A DNA stretch of 64,000 nt, from the NCBI RefSeq assembly GCF_010994375.1, contig NZ_WHMA01000017.1:1-64000 (forward strand). Reading direction: 5' to 3'. The translations under genes and the position numbers were made by a program. Of this stretch, positions 27,299 through 37,567 are shown one piece after another. The DNA comes from Halomonas sp. NO4 (GTDB lineage Bacteria; Pseudomonadota; Gammaproteobacteria; Pseudomonadales; Halomonadaceae). How positions within the stretch are numbered: position 1 is the stretch's first letter; every line of letters begins with the position of its first letter. The notes beneath the pieces are model-generated. The model searched no databases and was not told the DNA's origin. It saw nothing but the letters and a program-made list of their open reading frames with translations.

Positions 27299-27321
27299 GC
27301 GCCGGCCCGAGGGGCCGGCGC
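27299..27321 (-). terminator. Hairpin after argG
   Basis: Perfect 10-base stem GCGCCGGCCC / GGGCCGGCGC with a 3-base loop, 25 bases after the argG stop and just before the ribosome-binding site of the HlyU-like gene. No T-run on the minus strand, so it may attenuate rather than end transcription. Confidence 0.55.
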
Positions 27322-27346
27322 AGGTCATGACGGTACGTGCGGCCGC

Positions 27347-28567
<1,221 letters not shown>

Positions 28568-28602
28568 TCGGGGCTCCTTTCTGATAAGCAACTAAAGGGG
28601 AG

Positions 28603-28608
28603 ATTATA
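28603..28608 (-). promoter_or_regulatory. -10 box of argG
   Basis: A perfect TATAAT on the minus strand, 35 bases before the argG start codon. The -35 region is poor. No clear ArgR operator was seen. Confidence 0.5.
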
Positions 28609-28742
28609 GCGTGGCAACCCGGCGGCGAATACCGGCGCGGGACGCCTCACGGCCAACCTGCTAGACTGGCGCGCATTCTCGGCGGGCTGCCCGGGCAGCC
28701 CCGCTCGACGACCGCAACCGGCGCAGACACAAGGAGAGGCGC

Positions 28743-29408
28743 ATGAGCGAGGCGATCGCCCGCGACCTGATGGCCCAGCGATTCCGCAGTTTCCTGCCCG
28801 TGGTGGTGGACCTGGAAACCGGGGGCTTCGACCCCCAGCGGGACGCGATTCTGGAGATCGCCGCCGTCACCCTCACCATGGATCCCAACGGCAACCTGCT
28901 GCCCGACGCCACCTACGCCTTCCATCTCCACCCGTTCGAGGGGGCCAACATCGAGCAGTCGGCGCTGGACTTCACCGGGATCAAGCTCGACGACCCGCTG
29001 CGCCAGCGCGTGGCCCTCTCCGAGGCCGAGGCCCTGGGCGAGATCTTCCGCCCCGTGCGCAAGGCCATCAAGGCCCACAGCTGCACCCGCGCCGTGCTGG
29101 TCGGCCACAACGCCGCCTTCGATCACGGCTTCCTCAATGCCGCCGTGGCGCGCTGCGGCATCAAGCGCAACCCCTTCCACCCCTTCTCCAGCTTCGATAC
29201 CGCCAGCCTCGCCGGGCTGATCTACGGCCAGACGGTGCTGGCCCGCGCCTGCCAGGCGGCGGGCATTCCCTTCGACAACCAGGAAGCCCATTCGGCGCGC
29301 TACGACACCGAGCGCACCGCAGATCTCTTCTGCGCCATGGTCAATCGCTACAAGGACCTCGGCGGCTGGGCGCTGGCGCAGCGCGAGCAGAACGGCCAAG
29401 GGACCTGA
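28743..29408 (+). CDS. rnt: Ribonuclease T
   Basis: 221 residues (E. coli 215). Trims the 3' ends of tRNA and other stable RNAs. DEDDh exonuclease: D23 and E25 in [10 protein letters not shown], Asp in [11 protein letters not shown] and His/Asp in [15 protein letters not shown]. Start ATG has AGGAG 5 bases upstream (AAGGAGAGGCGC). Convergent with grxD across a shared terminator, divergent from argG. Confidence 0.97.
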   Translation: MSEAIARDLMAQRFRSFLPVVVDLETGGFDPQRDAILEIAAVTLTMDPNGNLLPDATYAFHLHPFEGANIEQSALDFTGIKLDDPLRQRVALSEAEALGEIFRPVRKAIKAHSCTRAVLVGHNAAFDHGFLNAAVARCGIKRNPFHPFSSFDTASLAGLIYGQTVLARACQAAGIPFDNQEAHSARYDTERTADLFCAMVNRYKDLGGWALAQREQNGQGT

Positions 29409-29436
29409 CCCGCTCACCCGCCGGAGCCCAGACACG

Positions 29437-29470
29437 CAAGACCCCCGACGGCCGGCCGTCGGGGGTCTTG
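29437..29470. terminator. Bidirectional terminator between rnt and grxD
   Basis: Uninterrupted 34-base palindrome: arm CAAGACCCCCGACGGCC at 29437-29453 and its exact complement at 29454-29470. It sits between the stops of two convergent genes; ends in CTTG on either strand. Confidence 0.8.
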
Positions 29471-29489
29471 GATGCCGGAAAGGCGGGTA

Positions 29490-29840
29490 TCAGGCCTGGG
29501 AGTTGTCCTCGTTCTCCTGGGCCCGGGCCGCCGCCTCCTTGACGAGCTTCTCCAGCTCGCCGTTCTGGTACATCTCGACGACGATGTCGCAGCCGCCCAC
29601 CAGCTCGCCTTCGACCCACAGCTGGGGGAAGGTCGGCCAGTTGGCGACCTTGGGCAGCTCGGCGCGAATGTCCGGATTGTCGAGGACGTTGACGAAGGCG
29701 AAACGCTCGCCGCAGGACATCAGCGCCTGCACGGTCTGGGCGGAGAAGCCGCACTGGGGCAGCTGGGGCGTGCCCTTCATGTAGATCAGGATCGGGTTAT
29801 CGCTGATCTGGCGCTGGATGTTCTCGATGGTCGTGCTCAT
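29490..29840 (-). CDS. grxD: Monothiol glutaredoxin Grx4
   Basis: 116 residues, intact. C30-G-F-S is the monothiol motif that, with glutathione, holds a bridging 2Fe-2S cluster for delivery to target proteins; TPQLPQCGFS and the later WPTFPQLWV and GGCDIV are typical of the family. ATG at 29840 is chosen over the upstream frame opening at 29861, since the protein then begins MSTTIENIQRQI as in homologues. Acidic C-terminal tail. Confidence 0.97.
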   Translation of the reverse strand: MSTTIENIQRQISDNPILIYMKGTPQLPQCGFSAQTVQALMSCGERFAFVNVLDNPDIRAELPKVANWPTFPQLWVEGELVGGCDIVVEMYQNGELEKLVKEAAARAQENEDNSQA

Positions 29841-29948
29841 GTGCGCTCCCGGTTGAATCACATGGATGCCGAGGCCGCTGCTCGAGCAATACCCGAGTAC
29901 GGTGCTCAGCCTTTCTTCATGACCGTCATTCTACCCATGCCGAGCGCA

Positions 29949-29977
29949 TTGCGCATCCCCCGGCGGCTGGCTAGGAT
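29949..29977 (+). promoter_or_regulatory. Candidate argF promoter
   Basis: TTGCGC-N17-TAGGAT, 27 bases before the argF start. Both hexamers are only partial matches, so this rests mainly on spacing and position. Confidence 0.3.
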
Positions 29978-30004
29978 GGGGGTTTTTTCGCGGGAGAGAC
30001 CCTC

Positions 30005-30925
30005 ATGGCGACGCGCCATTTCCTGACCCTGCTGGACCTGGACCCCAACGAACTGCACTACCTGATCCAGCGCGCCATCACCATCAAGAACCGCCTGCGG
30101 GCCCAGGGTCCCACCTATGCGCCCTTCGCCAATCGCACCCTGGCGATGATCTTCGAGAAGTCCTCGACCCGCACGCGCGTCTCCTTCGAGACCGCCATGG
30201 CCCAGTTCGGCGGCCATGCACTCTTTCTCTCGCCCCGCGACACCCAGCTCGGTCGCGGCGAACCGATCGGCGACACCGCCCGCGTGCTCGCCGAGATGGT
30301 GGACATCGTCATGATCCGCACCTTCTCCCACGCCGGCCTCGAGGAGTACGCCGGCGCCAGCGAAGTGCCGGTGATCAATGCCCTGACCGACGACTACCAC
30401 CCCTGCCAGTTGCTCGCCGATATCATGACCTGGACCGAGCTGCGCGGCAGCCCCCGGGGCAAGACCGCCGTCTGGATCGGCGACGGCAACAACATGTGCC
30501 ACTCCTGGATCAACGCCGCCCGCCAGTTCGACTTCCAGCTGCGCGTGTGCTGCCCGGCGGGTTACGAGCCGCGCCAGGACATCCTCGCCGCCGCCGGCGA
30601 GCGCGTGACGATCCTCCACGACCCGCAGGCAGCGGTGGCGGACGCCAACCTGGTCACCACCGACGTCTGGGCCTCCATGGGCCAGGAAGAGGAACAAGCC
30701 AAGCGCGAGGCAGACTTCGCCGGCTTCCAGGTCAGCGAGGCGCTACTCGACCGCGCCAGGCCGGACGCCCTCTTCCTGCACTGCCTGCCCGCCCATCGCG
30801 GCGAGGAGATCAGCGAGACCCTGCTCGACGACCCGCGCGCCGTGGTGTGGCAGGAAGCCGGCAACCGCCTCCACGCCCAGAAGGCCCTGATCGAGTTCCT
30901 GCTGCTCGGCCGCGTCGAGGATTGA
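30005..30925 (+). CDS. argF: Ornithine carbamoyltransferase
   Basis: 306 residues. Makes citrulline from ornithine and carbamoyl phosphate. STRTR at 54-58 binds carbamoyl phosphate, [11 protein letters not shown] and HCLPAHRG (about 260) complete the active site. Full length. No argI or arcB-type neighbours; located near argG but on the other strand. Alternative reading as a catabolic enzyme (ArcB) is less likely without arcA/arcC nearby. Confidence 0.96.
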   Translation: MATRHFLTLLDLDPNELHYLIQRAITIKNRLRAQGPTYAPFANRTLAMIFEKSSTRTRVSFETAMAQFGGHALFLSPRDTQLGRGEPIGDTARVLAEMVDIVMIRTFSHAGLEEYAGASEVPVINALTDDYHPCQLLADIMTWTELRGSPRGKTAVWIGDGNNMCHSWINAARQFDFQLRVCCPAGYEPRQDILAAAGERVTILHDPQAAVADANLVTTDVWASMGQEEEQAKREADFAGFQVSEALLDRARPDALFLHCLPAHRGEEISETLLDDPRAVVWQEAGNRLHAQKALIEFLLLGRVED

Positions 30926-30934
30926 GCGAATTGC

Positions 30935-30958
30935 GTCGCCGGCTCAGCGGCCGGCGAC
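30935..30958. terminator. Convergent hairpin between argF and the GGDEF-EAL gene
   Basis: 9-base perfect stem GTCGCCGGC / GCCGGCGAC with a 6-base loop. It starts 10 bases after the argF stop and overlaps the last codons of the opposing gene. No T-run. Confidence 0.5.
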
Positions 30959-33679
30959 ACAGCTCCAAGACGCCAGCCGCTCCATCAGCTCGTCGAGCGG
31001 CAGCGGCCGCGAGAAGAGATACCCCTGGTAGGCGTGGCACCCCTGCTCGGCCAGCCACTCGCAGTGCGCCTCGGTCTCCACCCCTTCGGCGATCACCTCG
31101 AGCCCCAGGTTGCGGCCGAGCTGGATGATCGAGGCCGAGATCACCTCGTTGGCGCTGTCCTGAAACAGCGGTCGCACGAAGGACTGGTCGATCTTAAGCT
31201 GGTCGAGGGGCAACTGATTGAGATAGGTGAGCGACGAAAAGCCGGTGCCGAAATCGTCCAGCGAGAAGCGCACGCCCAGCGTTTTGAGGCGCTGCATGGT
31301 CGCGCAGGCGATCTCCGGCTCTTCCATGAACAGCGTCTCGGTGAGTTCCAGCTTGAGCCGCTCCGGCGGCGCTTCGGTGGCGGCGAGCACGGTTTCCACC
31401 TCGGTGACGAAGTCGGGCTGCTGGAACTGGTGGGGGCTGATGTTCACAGCCATGGTCAAGCCCGCCGTCTCCGTCGTCTCGGCCCAGCGCGCCAACTGAC
31501 GACAGGCGGTCTCCAGGACCCAGCGACCGATGGAGACGATCAGGTAGCTCTCCTCCGCCACCGGAATGAAGTCGCCGGGCGGCACCATGCCGTGTTCCGG
31601 GTGCTGCCAGCGCAGCAGCGCTTCCACCCCCGTCACCTGCCATGACGCGTCCACCTGCACCTGATAAAAGAGACGCAGCTGATCGCGCGCCACGGCCTGG
31701 CGCAGGTCCGTTTCCAGGGTGGCGCGACGCACGGCCTCGGCCTGCATCAGCGGGTCGAAGAAGCGCAGCGTGTTTCGTCCGGCCTGCTTGGCCTGGTACA
31801 TCGCCATCTCAGCCTGTTGCAGGCACTCATCGACACTGCCGGTGCCGTCGCCCAGCAGCGTGATGCCGACGCTGCCAGAGACCGGGTGGCGCTGCTCGCC
31901 GACCCCGCACGGCTCGGCGAGCGCCCCCAGCAGGCGGTTGGCGATTCGCTCGGCGAGCTGGGAGGCGGCCTCGAGATCCTCGCCCAGCCCCTCGGCCAGG
32001 ATCACGAACTCGTCGCCGCCGATGCGCGCCACCAGGTCACTGTCACCACTCACCGCTTCGAAGCGCCGTGCGACCAGCTGCAGCATGTCGTCGCCCTGCT
32101 GGTGCCCCAAGCTGTCGTTGATGTGCTTGAACCCGTCGAGGTCGACGAACAGCAGCGCGCCCTGCTGCTGGGTACGGGCCTGGGCCTCCAGGGCGCGGCC
32201 GATGCGGTCGAGCATCATGCGCCGGTTGGGCAGGCCGGTGAGCGGGTCGTAGAAGGCCAGGCGATGCGCCTCCTGCTCGGCCGCCTTGCGGGTGGTGATG
32301 TCGCTGAGGGTGGCCACGTAGTGGGTGACCGTGCCTGCCTCGTCGCTCACCGCACTGATGGTCAGGCGCTGGGGATAGGTATCGCCGTTCTTGCGGCGGT
32401 TCCACAGCTCGCCCTGCCAGCGCCCCTCCGCGTCGAGGCGCTGCCACATCTCCTGGTAGAGCTCGGGCGGATGGCGCCCGGAGTTGAGCATGCGCGGATT
32501 GCGCCCCAGCACCTCCGCTTCCGTGTAGCCGGTGATCGCCTCGAAGGTCCGGTTGACCTTCTGGATACGGCCCTGGGCATCGGTGATGAACATGCCCAGA
32601 TGGGTGTCGAAGGCCATGGCGGCGATGCGCAGCTCCGCCTGCAGCGAGCGATTGATATCCCACAGCCGCTGCTCGCTGCGCACGAGTTGAGCCTCGGTGC
32701 GGGTCAGGCGCAAGTAGTGCACCAGGGCCAGCAGTCCGATCAGGGCAACGAGCATCCAGCCGAGAGCCAGCACCAGCACTTTCTGGCGCCAGTCGGCGAG
32801 CACCGTGTCGGAGGCCAGACCGACCACCGCCGAAAACGGCAATCCCTCGAGGCCGACCACGCTGAACATTCGCCGCCGTTCGTCGAGGGGCGAAGTCAGG
32901 GTGTGGGAGCTTGCCCCCGGCTCGGCGATCGCCTCGGCGACGCTCGGCGCCTCCACGGGCAAGCCCATCGCCTCGCTGACCGACATGCCGGGCACCGGGG
33001 GGCGTCGCGCCACCAAGCGCATGTGGTCATCGAGAAAGGCGATGCTCTGTCCCGCGCCCAGTTGCAGCCGCGACAGCGCCTGGGAGAAGAACCGCAGATC
33101 CATGCGCGCCACCGCCACGCCGATGACTCGCGAATCTGCATCGACCAGGCGCCGCAGATAGAACAGCTGCGGCCCCCTCTCCTGCTCCTGCCGCTCCCAG
33201 CGCACGGCAGAGTCCGGTTCTTCAGGGTCGGCCAGGAAGGCCTCGACGGCCTCGGCCGGAGCGGACATCGCGCGCGCGGAATCCGGGGGGCCCGAGGCAT
33301 AGCGCAGCCGCCCCTCGGCGTCGAAGAGCCCCACGGCCTCGAGGAACGGCAGCCGTTCGCGGCGCCGGTCGAGCAGCACCTCGAAATTCTCGGTCAGGCG
33401 AGCCGCGGGCGCCGTCGCGTCGTCGCGGGCGACCGCAAAGAGATTGGCCAGCCCGCCCAGGGTATCGTCGACGCGCGTGAAGGCCGACTTGCCCCACTCC
33501 GCCATCAGCTCGGCGTGGGCCAGGGTAGCGCCCCGGGCCGCTTCCATGTCGCGGGCGTAGCGATCCTTGATCACCCAGCCCATCGCCAGCAGCAGGCACA
33601 GCAGCGCCACGGCATAGAGCGCAATGGCCTGCCAGGCGCTCCAGCGCCGTGTTGCGGGCGTGTCGTTTTCTGACGACAA
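30944..33679 (-). CDS. Membrane PAS-GGDEF-EAL c-di-GMP protein
   Basis: 911 residues from TTG at 33679 (GAGGAG 5 bases upstream, 13 bases after the preceding stop); the frame continues upstream inside the stator gene. Two membrane helices (about 18-37 and 300-322) enclose a ~260-residue periplasmic sensor domain; then PAS (about 350-470), GGDEF with intact GGDEF motif (about 553) but no RxxD inhibitory site, and EAL with EALLRW (E near 686), DDFGTGFSSL and the AEGVE block intact. Both synthesis and hydrolysis of c-di-GMP are possible; which dominates cannot be told. Last gene of the second-stator operon, so probably co-expressed with flagella. A LapD-type receptor is less likely because both catalytic motifs are canonical. 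Confidence 0.9.
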   Translation of the reverse strand: MSSENDTPATRRWSAWQAIALYAVALLCLLLAMGWVIKDRYARDMEAARGATLAHAELMAEWGKSAFTRVDDTLGGLANLFAVARDDATAPAARLTENFEVLLDRRRERLPFLEAVGLFDAEGRLRYASGPPDSARAMSAPAEAVEAFLADPEEPDSAVRWERQEQERGPQLFYLRRLVDADSRVIGVAVARMDLRFFSQALSRLQLGAGQSIAFLDDHMRLVARRPPVPGMSVSEAMGLPVEAPSVAEAIAEPGASSHTLTSPLDERRRMFSVVGLEGLPFSAVVGLASDTVLADWRQKVLVLALGWMLVALIGLLALVHYLRLTRTEAQLVRSEQRLWDINRSLQAELRIAAMAFDTHLGMFITDAQGRIQKVNRTFEAITGYTEAEVLGRNPRMLNSGRHPPELYQEMWQRLDAEGRWQGELWNRRKNGDTYPQRLTISAVSDEAGTVTHYVATLSDITTRKAAEQEAHRLAFYDPLTGLPNRRMMLDRIGRALEAQARTQQQGALLFVDLDGFKHINDSLGHQQGDDMLQLVARRFEAVSGDSDLVARIGGDEFVILAEGLGEDLEAASQLAERIANRLLGALAEPCGVGEQRHPVSGSVGITLLGDGTGSVDECLQQAEMAMYQAKQAGRNTLRFFDPLMQAEAVRRATLETDLRQAVARDQLRLFYQVQVDASWQVTGVEALLRWQHPEHGMVPPGDFIPVAEESYLIVSIGRWVLETACRQLARWAETTETAGLTMAVNISPHQFQQPDFVTEVETVLAATEAPPERLKLELTETLFMEEPEIACATMQRLKTLGVRFSLDDFGTGFSSLTYLNQLPLDQLKIDQSFVRPLFQDSANEVISASIIQLGRNLGLEVIAEGVETEAHCEWLAEQGCHAYQGYLFSRPLPLDELMERLASWSCVAGR

Positions 33680-33692
33680 GGGGTCTCCTCGG

Positions 33693-34397
33693 TTACGGTC
33701 CGGGTGACTGGCTGGCATCCTGGCGCAGCAGCAGTTCCACACGTCGATTGGCCGCCCGTCCCTGGGGCGTATCGTTGCTCGCCATGGGTCGCGTATCGGC
33801 ATAGCCCACGGCCCGTAAACGCTCGGCTTCCACGCCGAGTTCGGTCAAGAAACGCAGCACCGCAATGGCCCGCACCGTGGAGAGCTCCCAGTTGGAGGGG
33901 AAGCGCGGCGTGGTGATAGGCACATCATCGGTGTGCCCCTCGACCGAGATGTCGCCCTCGAAGGTGGCCAGGGCGTCATGGAGACTGGTCAACACCTCAC
34001 GCCCCTGAGCCGTGAGGTCGGCCTGGCCGCTGGCGAAGAGCAGATTGTCGTCGATGCGCAGGGTGATTCCCTGCTGGCCCTCGGCAACGCTCACGCCATC
34101 GATCTCGAGCCCGGAGAAGCGCGGCTTCAGGCCGTCGTGGCGCGGCTTCAGGCCCGGCGCGAGCTGACCGGAAACGATCAGCGCCGCCAGCTGAGCTTCC
34201 GCGGAGATCGCCTGGTTTGCCTGCCCCCCGTACTGGCTGCCCATGCTCGACATGCCGTTGCCCATCATCGATACCAGCAGCACGAAGAGCGTGATCAGCA
34301 GCGTCAACACGTCCAGATAGCTCATCAGCCACCCTTCCCCGTCGCCGTCGCCTGTCGGCGAGGGCTGCAGGGTGTTGCGGGTATTGCTGTCAAGCAT
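33693..34397 (-). CDS. MotB-like stator protein of a second motor stator pair
   Basis: 234 residues. Single N-terminal membrane helix containing the ion-binding Asp (D29 in MSYLDVLTLLITLFVLLVS) and a C-terminal OmpA domain for peptidoglycan anchoring (GHTDDVPITTPRF, NWELSTVRA, NRRVELLL). Overlaps the end of the MotA-like gene by 8 bases. The helix differs from that of MotB encoded at 58365-59321 (ALADFMTALMALFLVMW), so the two stators may differ in ion or load use; the sequence alone does not show which ion. Confidence 0.9.
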   Translation of the reverse strand: MLDSNTRNTLQPSPTGDGDGEGWLMSYLDVLTLLITLFVLLVSMMGNGMSSMGSQYGGQANQAISAEAQLAALIVSGQLAPGLKPRHDGLKPRFSGLEIDGVSVAEGQQGITLRIDDNLLFASGQADLTAQGREVLTSLHDALATFEGDISVEGHTDDVPITTPRFPSNWELSTVRAIAVLRFLTELGVEAERLRAVGYADTRPMASNDTPQGRAANRRVELLLRQDASQSPGP

Positions 34398-35208
34398 TCT
34401 GTCCGACCTCGGTCGGGTCGCTGCGGCCGCCCGGGGCAGGATCGCGTATCTCGTCGTGGTAGTTGGCCACGAAGGAGTTGAGAGTCTCCTCGATGAAGGA
34501 GGGCAGGCGGCGCTTGGTGATCAGCGAGATGCCCTCGAGCACCATGTTCATGGCGATCAGGCGCTCTTCGGTACGGCGCTCGAGCTTCACGGCAATGGGC
34601 TTGAACACCAGGTTGGCGAGCAGGATGCCGTAGAAGGTGGTGAGCAACGCCACCGCCATGCGCGGCCCGATAACGTGCAGGTCGCCCGCCTCCATCACCT
34701 CGAGCATGTTCACCAGCCCCACCAGGGTACCGATCATGCCGAAGGCCGGCGCATAGGTGGCCATGGTACGGAAGATCTGCGCCTCGGCGTGCTCGCGCGC
34801 CTTGAGCCGGGCAATGCGCCAGCGCAGCAGATCGAAGATCTCCTCCTCCTTGGTGTTGGCGATGACCAGCTGTATGCCGGTCCGCAGGAAGGGGTTGCGC
34901 GTCTGCTCCAGGGCGTCCTCCACGGCCCGCACGTCGCCCTTGAACCAGAGCCGCGCCATGTCGACGAGTTCCTTGATGTCGTCGCGGGTATAGGTGTTCT
35001 CGCGCCGGAACACCAACCCCACCAGGCGCACCACCCGCAGCACCTCGCGCAGCGGATAGCTGATGAAGGTGGCCGCCATGGTGCCCGCCAGCACGATGGC
35101 CAGCCCCGGCAGGTTGAGAAAGCTCTGCGGCGACTCGGCGGTGAAAAATAGCACGCTGACCAGCAGCACGATGCTGGCAAACATGCCGATGAGAGTGGAT
35201 GGATTCAT
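34390..35208 (-). CDS. MotA/PomA-like stator protein of a second motor stator pair
   Basis: 272 residues, four membrane helices (about 7-24, 32-52, 150-172, 183-205) with a cytoplasmic loop between helices 2 and 3 that is rich in charged residues (LRWRIARLKAREHAEAQ) for rotor contact. GMIGTLVGLVNMLE is the conserved pore-lining block. Shorter and of a different subfamily from the MotA at 59318-60190. AGGAG 7 bases before ATG. A sigma-28 promoter lies 42 bases upstream. Confidence 0.9.
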   Translation of the reverse strand: MNPSTLIGMFASIVLLVSVLFFTAESPQSFLNLPGLAIVLAGTMAATFISYPLREVLRVVRLVGLVFRRENTYTRDDIKELVDMARLWFKGDVRAVEDALEQTRNPFLRTGIQLVIANTKEEEIFDLLRWRIARLKAREHAEAQIFRTMATYAPAFGMIGTLVGLVNMLEVMEAGDLHVIGPRMAVALLTTFYGILLANLVFKPIAVKLERRTEERLIAMNMVLEGISLITKRRLPSFIEETLNSFVANYHDEIRDPAPGGRSDPTEVGQNA

Positions 35209-35250
35209 TCAGTGCTCCTGACTGCGAGGGCGCGCGTTCTCGATACGAGC

Positions 35251-35277
35251 ATATCGGCACCGCGAGCCCCGACTTTA
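35251..35277 (-). promoter_or_regulatory. Sigma-28 (FliA) promoter of the second stator operon
   Basis: TAAAGTCG-N11-GCCGATAT on the minus strand: 6 of 8 and 7 of 8 matches to the FliA consensus with exact 11-base spacing, ending 42 bases before the start codon. The best sigma-28 site in the window. Confidence 0.8.
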
Positions 35278-35350
35278 GACTGCCGCCCCAAACGGCAGCA
35301 ATGACTTGACGGCATTGAACTTGATCTTGGACAAGTAAATGCCACCCCCC

Positions 35351-35377
35351 TCAAGTTCCCCTCGTGTCGGCCGATAG
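35351..35377 (+). promoter_or_regulatory. Sigma-28 (FliA) promoter of the EAL gene
   Basis: TCAAGTTC-N11-GCCGATAG on the plus strand, 54 bases before the EAL start and divergent from the stator promoter 74 bases away. Matches 6 of 8 and 7 of 8 to consensus. Confidence 0.75.
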
Positions 35378-35431
35378 CCGACGTAGCGGCCGGACTGCGG
35401 TGGCCCGCCCCCCAACCAGCCAGGAGTGGAC

Positions 35432-36214
35432 ATGAGCCGATGCCTCGACCGCGACGACCATTGCCCGCGCTGTGAAGCGTCCCTGCCCTTCGACTTCACC
35501 ATGGCTTTCCAGCCCATCGTCGATGTAGCCAAGGCCCGCGTGACCACCCATGAGGCCCTGGTGCGCGGCCCCAAGGGGGAATCGGCCTACAGCATCCTCT
35601 CGAGGGTCACGCCCAAGCTGCTCTACCGCTTCGACCAAGCGTGTCGCATTCGCGCCATCGAGCTGGCCAGCCAGCTGGGCATGACCAGTGATCTCTCCAT
35701 CAACTTCCTGCCCAACGCGGTCTACGAACCCACCGCCTGCATCCAGGCGACCCTCGATGTCTCGAAGAAGGTCGGCTGGCCCACCGAGCGACTGGTCTTC
35801 GAGGTCACCGAGACCGAGCCGGTGCAGGACCAGCAGCACCTGCGCAACATCATCGACACCTACCGGCGCATGGGCTTCGCCACTGCCCTCGACGACTTCG
35901 GCAACGGCTACGCCAACCTCGACCTGCTCACCGTGCTGCGCCCCGACCGCCTCAAGATCGACCGCACCCTGGTCAGCGACTGCGACCAAGACCCGCGCCG
36001 CCAGGCGATCCTGCGCTCGCTGGTAAGCCTGGCTTCCGAGCTCGACATCGACCTCATCGCCGAGGGGGTGGAGACCCGCGACGAGGCGCTGTGGCTGGCG
36101 CGCCACGGCCTGACGCATCAGCAGGGCTTCTTCCACGCGCGCCCCGCCCTGGAGGCCCTGGCCAGCGGGCTCGAGCCCCACCTGCAGGCACTGCGCCGGG
36201 CGCTCGCCGAGTAA
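35432..36214 (+). CDS. EAL-domain c-di-GMP phosphodiesterase with N-terminal Cys/His cluster
   Basis: 260 residues; ATG at 35432 with AGGAG 5 bases upstream. Nearly the whole protein is an EAL domain: EALVRG (first Glu), NFLPN (Asn), VTETEP (Glu), DDFGNGYANL (two Asp), LKIDRTL (Lys) and AEGVE (Glu) are all present, so hydrolysis of c-di-GMP to pGpG is expected. The N-terminus has C4, H10, C11 and C14 (C-X5-H-C-X2-C), a possible metal or redox site ahead of the catalytic domain. It is soluble. A sigma-28 promoter makes it part of the flagellar regulon, where it would lower c-di-GMP in motile cells. Confidence 0.88.
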   Translation: MSRCLDRDDHCPRCEASLPFDFTMAFQPIVDVAKARVTTHEALVRGPKGESAYSILSRVTPKLLYRFDQACRIRAIELASQLGMTSDLSINFLPNAVYEPTACIQATLDVSKKVGWPTERLVFEVTETEPVQDQQHLRNIIDTYRRMGFATALDDFGNGYANLDLLTVLRPDRLKIDRTLVSDCDQDPRRQAILRSLVSLASELDIDLIAEGVETRDEALWLARHGLTHQQGFFHARPALEALASGLEPHLQALRRALAE

Positions 36215-36319
36215 CGCCGGGGCAAGCAGGCCCCCGACCGTGCGCCGTTGAGGACGCGACCGCCGACTTGCCGTATCATGCCCAGGCGTCCATCCGCATC
36301 CAGCACGGAGCCCAGCAGC

Positions 36320-37525
36320 ATGTCGGAGTCACGGGATCTCGATCCTTGCACCCTTGCCCTCCAGCCCATTCACGACAGCGAGCACCGTCACGTCGCCGAG
36401 CGGCTCCTCTACCGCCTGCCGGCCGATGAAGCCAGCGACGATGTCATGGCGGCCACTGCCCGCGCGCTGACGGCCGCCGTCTACGAGCTCGGCGATACGG
36501 GCCTGCTCGCCGAACGGCTGCTGTTCGTGAGCCTGCCCATGGCGTGGCTCCAGCGCCCCGAACTGCTGCCCACGCCGGCCAGCCGCCTGGTGATCGGCCT
36601 CGACGCCGCCGCCGAACCCAGCCATTCCCTGGCACGCCAGCTCGACGAGATGCGCGAACGCGGCTATCGACTCATTCTGCCGGCGAGTCTGGTCAAACGG
36701 GACCCGACGCTACTGCTGCCGCGTACCGACATCGTGCAGCTCACCTCGCCCGACGACCTCGATGACAGCCTGCGCAAGGACCTTGCCGAGGGCGACATCG
36801 CCCTGCTCGCCGAGCACATCGACAACGCGGAGCAGCTCGCGCGCTACCAGGCGCTGGGCTGCCACTACTATGACGGCCAATACCTGGCCAAGCCGAGCTT
36901 CCTCGCCTCGCGCCCGCGCGGCCGGCACGGCAACCGAGCCGCCCAGATCCGCCTCATCCAGGCCCTTTACGACGAAAACACCGACCTGCAGCGGCTGCAG
37001 GAGCTGGTCGTGCAGATGCCGCACCTGCATGTCGCCATCCTGCGTCGCGCCAATTCCAGCTACTTCAACCGCGGTGGCAAGGAAGTGGTCGACTTACGCC
37101 GCGGCATGCAGATTCTCGGCTTGATCGAACTGCGCCGCCTGATCCTCACGCTGACCCTGGCGAGCCTTCAGCCCTCCTCGCACATCGTGCTGCGCATGGC
37201 GCTGGTGCGTGCTTTCATGTGCCGCAACCTGGCGGCCCCCTTCCCCGACCTGGACCCCGAGGACGCCTTCAATACCGGGCTCTTCTCGATGATGGATGCG
37301 CTGCTGGAGGAGGACCGCGAGAGCCTGCTCGACAAACTGCCGCTCAACGCCACCATCATCCGCGCGCTCAAGGACCGCTCGGGACCGCTGGGCGCCGTGC
37401 TCAGCCTGTGCGAGGGCCACGAGCACCAGGTCGAAACGATGCCCGACGAACCGCGCCCGGACCAGCTGCACCGCTGCTACATGGCCGCGCTGGATAGTAC
37501 CCGCGCGCTGATGGGCAATCTCTAG
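36320..37525 (+). CDS. EAL-HDOD signalling protein (YuxH-type)
   Basis: 401 residues. The N-terminal ~190 residues are a degenerate EAL-like domain lacking the EAL and DDFG catalytic motifs (TLALQPIHDSEHRHVAERLL; AEHIDNAEQLARYQALGCHYY); the rest is an HDOD domain (LVVQMPHLHVAILRRANSSY). Such proteins act as scaffolds or regulators in motility and surface signalling rather than as enzymes. The start at 36320 is the only one giving a typical N-terminus, though no strong ribosome-binding site precedes it. It is 105 bases behind the EAL gene, perhaps co-transcribed, and convergent with fliA. Confidence 0.85.
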   Translation: MSESRDLDPCTLALQPIHDSEHRHVAERLLYRLPADEASDDVMAATARALTAAVYELGDTGLLAERLLFVSLPMAWLQRPELLPTPASRLVIGLDAAAEPSHSLARQLDEMRERGYRLILPASLVKRDPTLLLPRTDIVQLTSPDDLDDSLRKDLAEGDIALLAEHIDNAEQLARYQALGCHYYDGQYLAKPSFLASRPRGRHGNRAAQIRLIQALYDENTDLQRLQELVVQMPHLHVAILRRANSSYFNRGGKEVVDLRRGMQILGLIELRRLILTLTLASLQPSSHIVLRMALVRAFMCRNLAAPFPDLDPEDAFNTGLFSMMDALLEEDRESLLDKLPLNATIIRALKDRSGPLGAVLSLCEGHEHQVETMPDEPRPDQLHRCYMAALDSTRALMGNL

Positions 37526-37541
37526 CCGACGAACCGACGCC

Positions 37542-37560
37542 ACCCGGCTCCGGGCCGGGT
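37542..37560. terminator. Convergent hairpin between the EAL-HDOD gene and fliA
   Basis: 7-base stem ACCCGGC / GCCGGGT with a 5-base loop, between two facing stop codons. No T-run. Confidence 0.5.
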
Positions 37561-37567
37561 CGGTCGC

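Noticed and set aside
30944-33679. Reading the GGDEF-EAL protein as LapD, the adhesin's c-di-GMP receptor
   Set aside because: LapD has degenerate GGDEF and EAL motifs and a HAMP segment; here both motifs are canonical and a PAS domain takes the HAMP's place.
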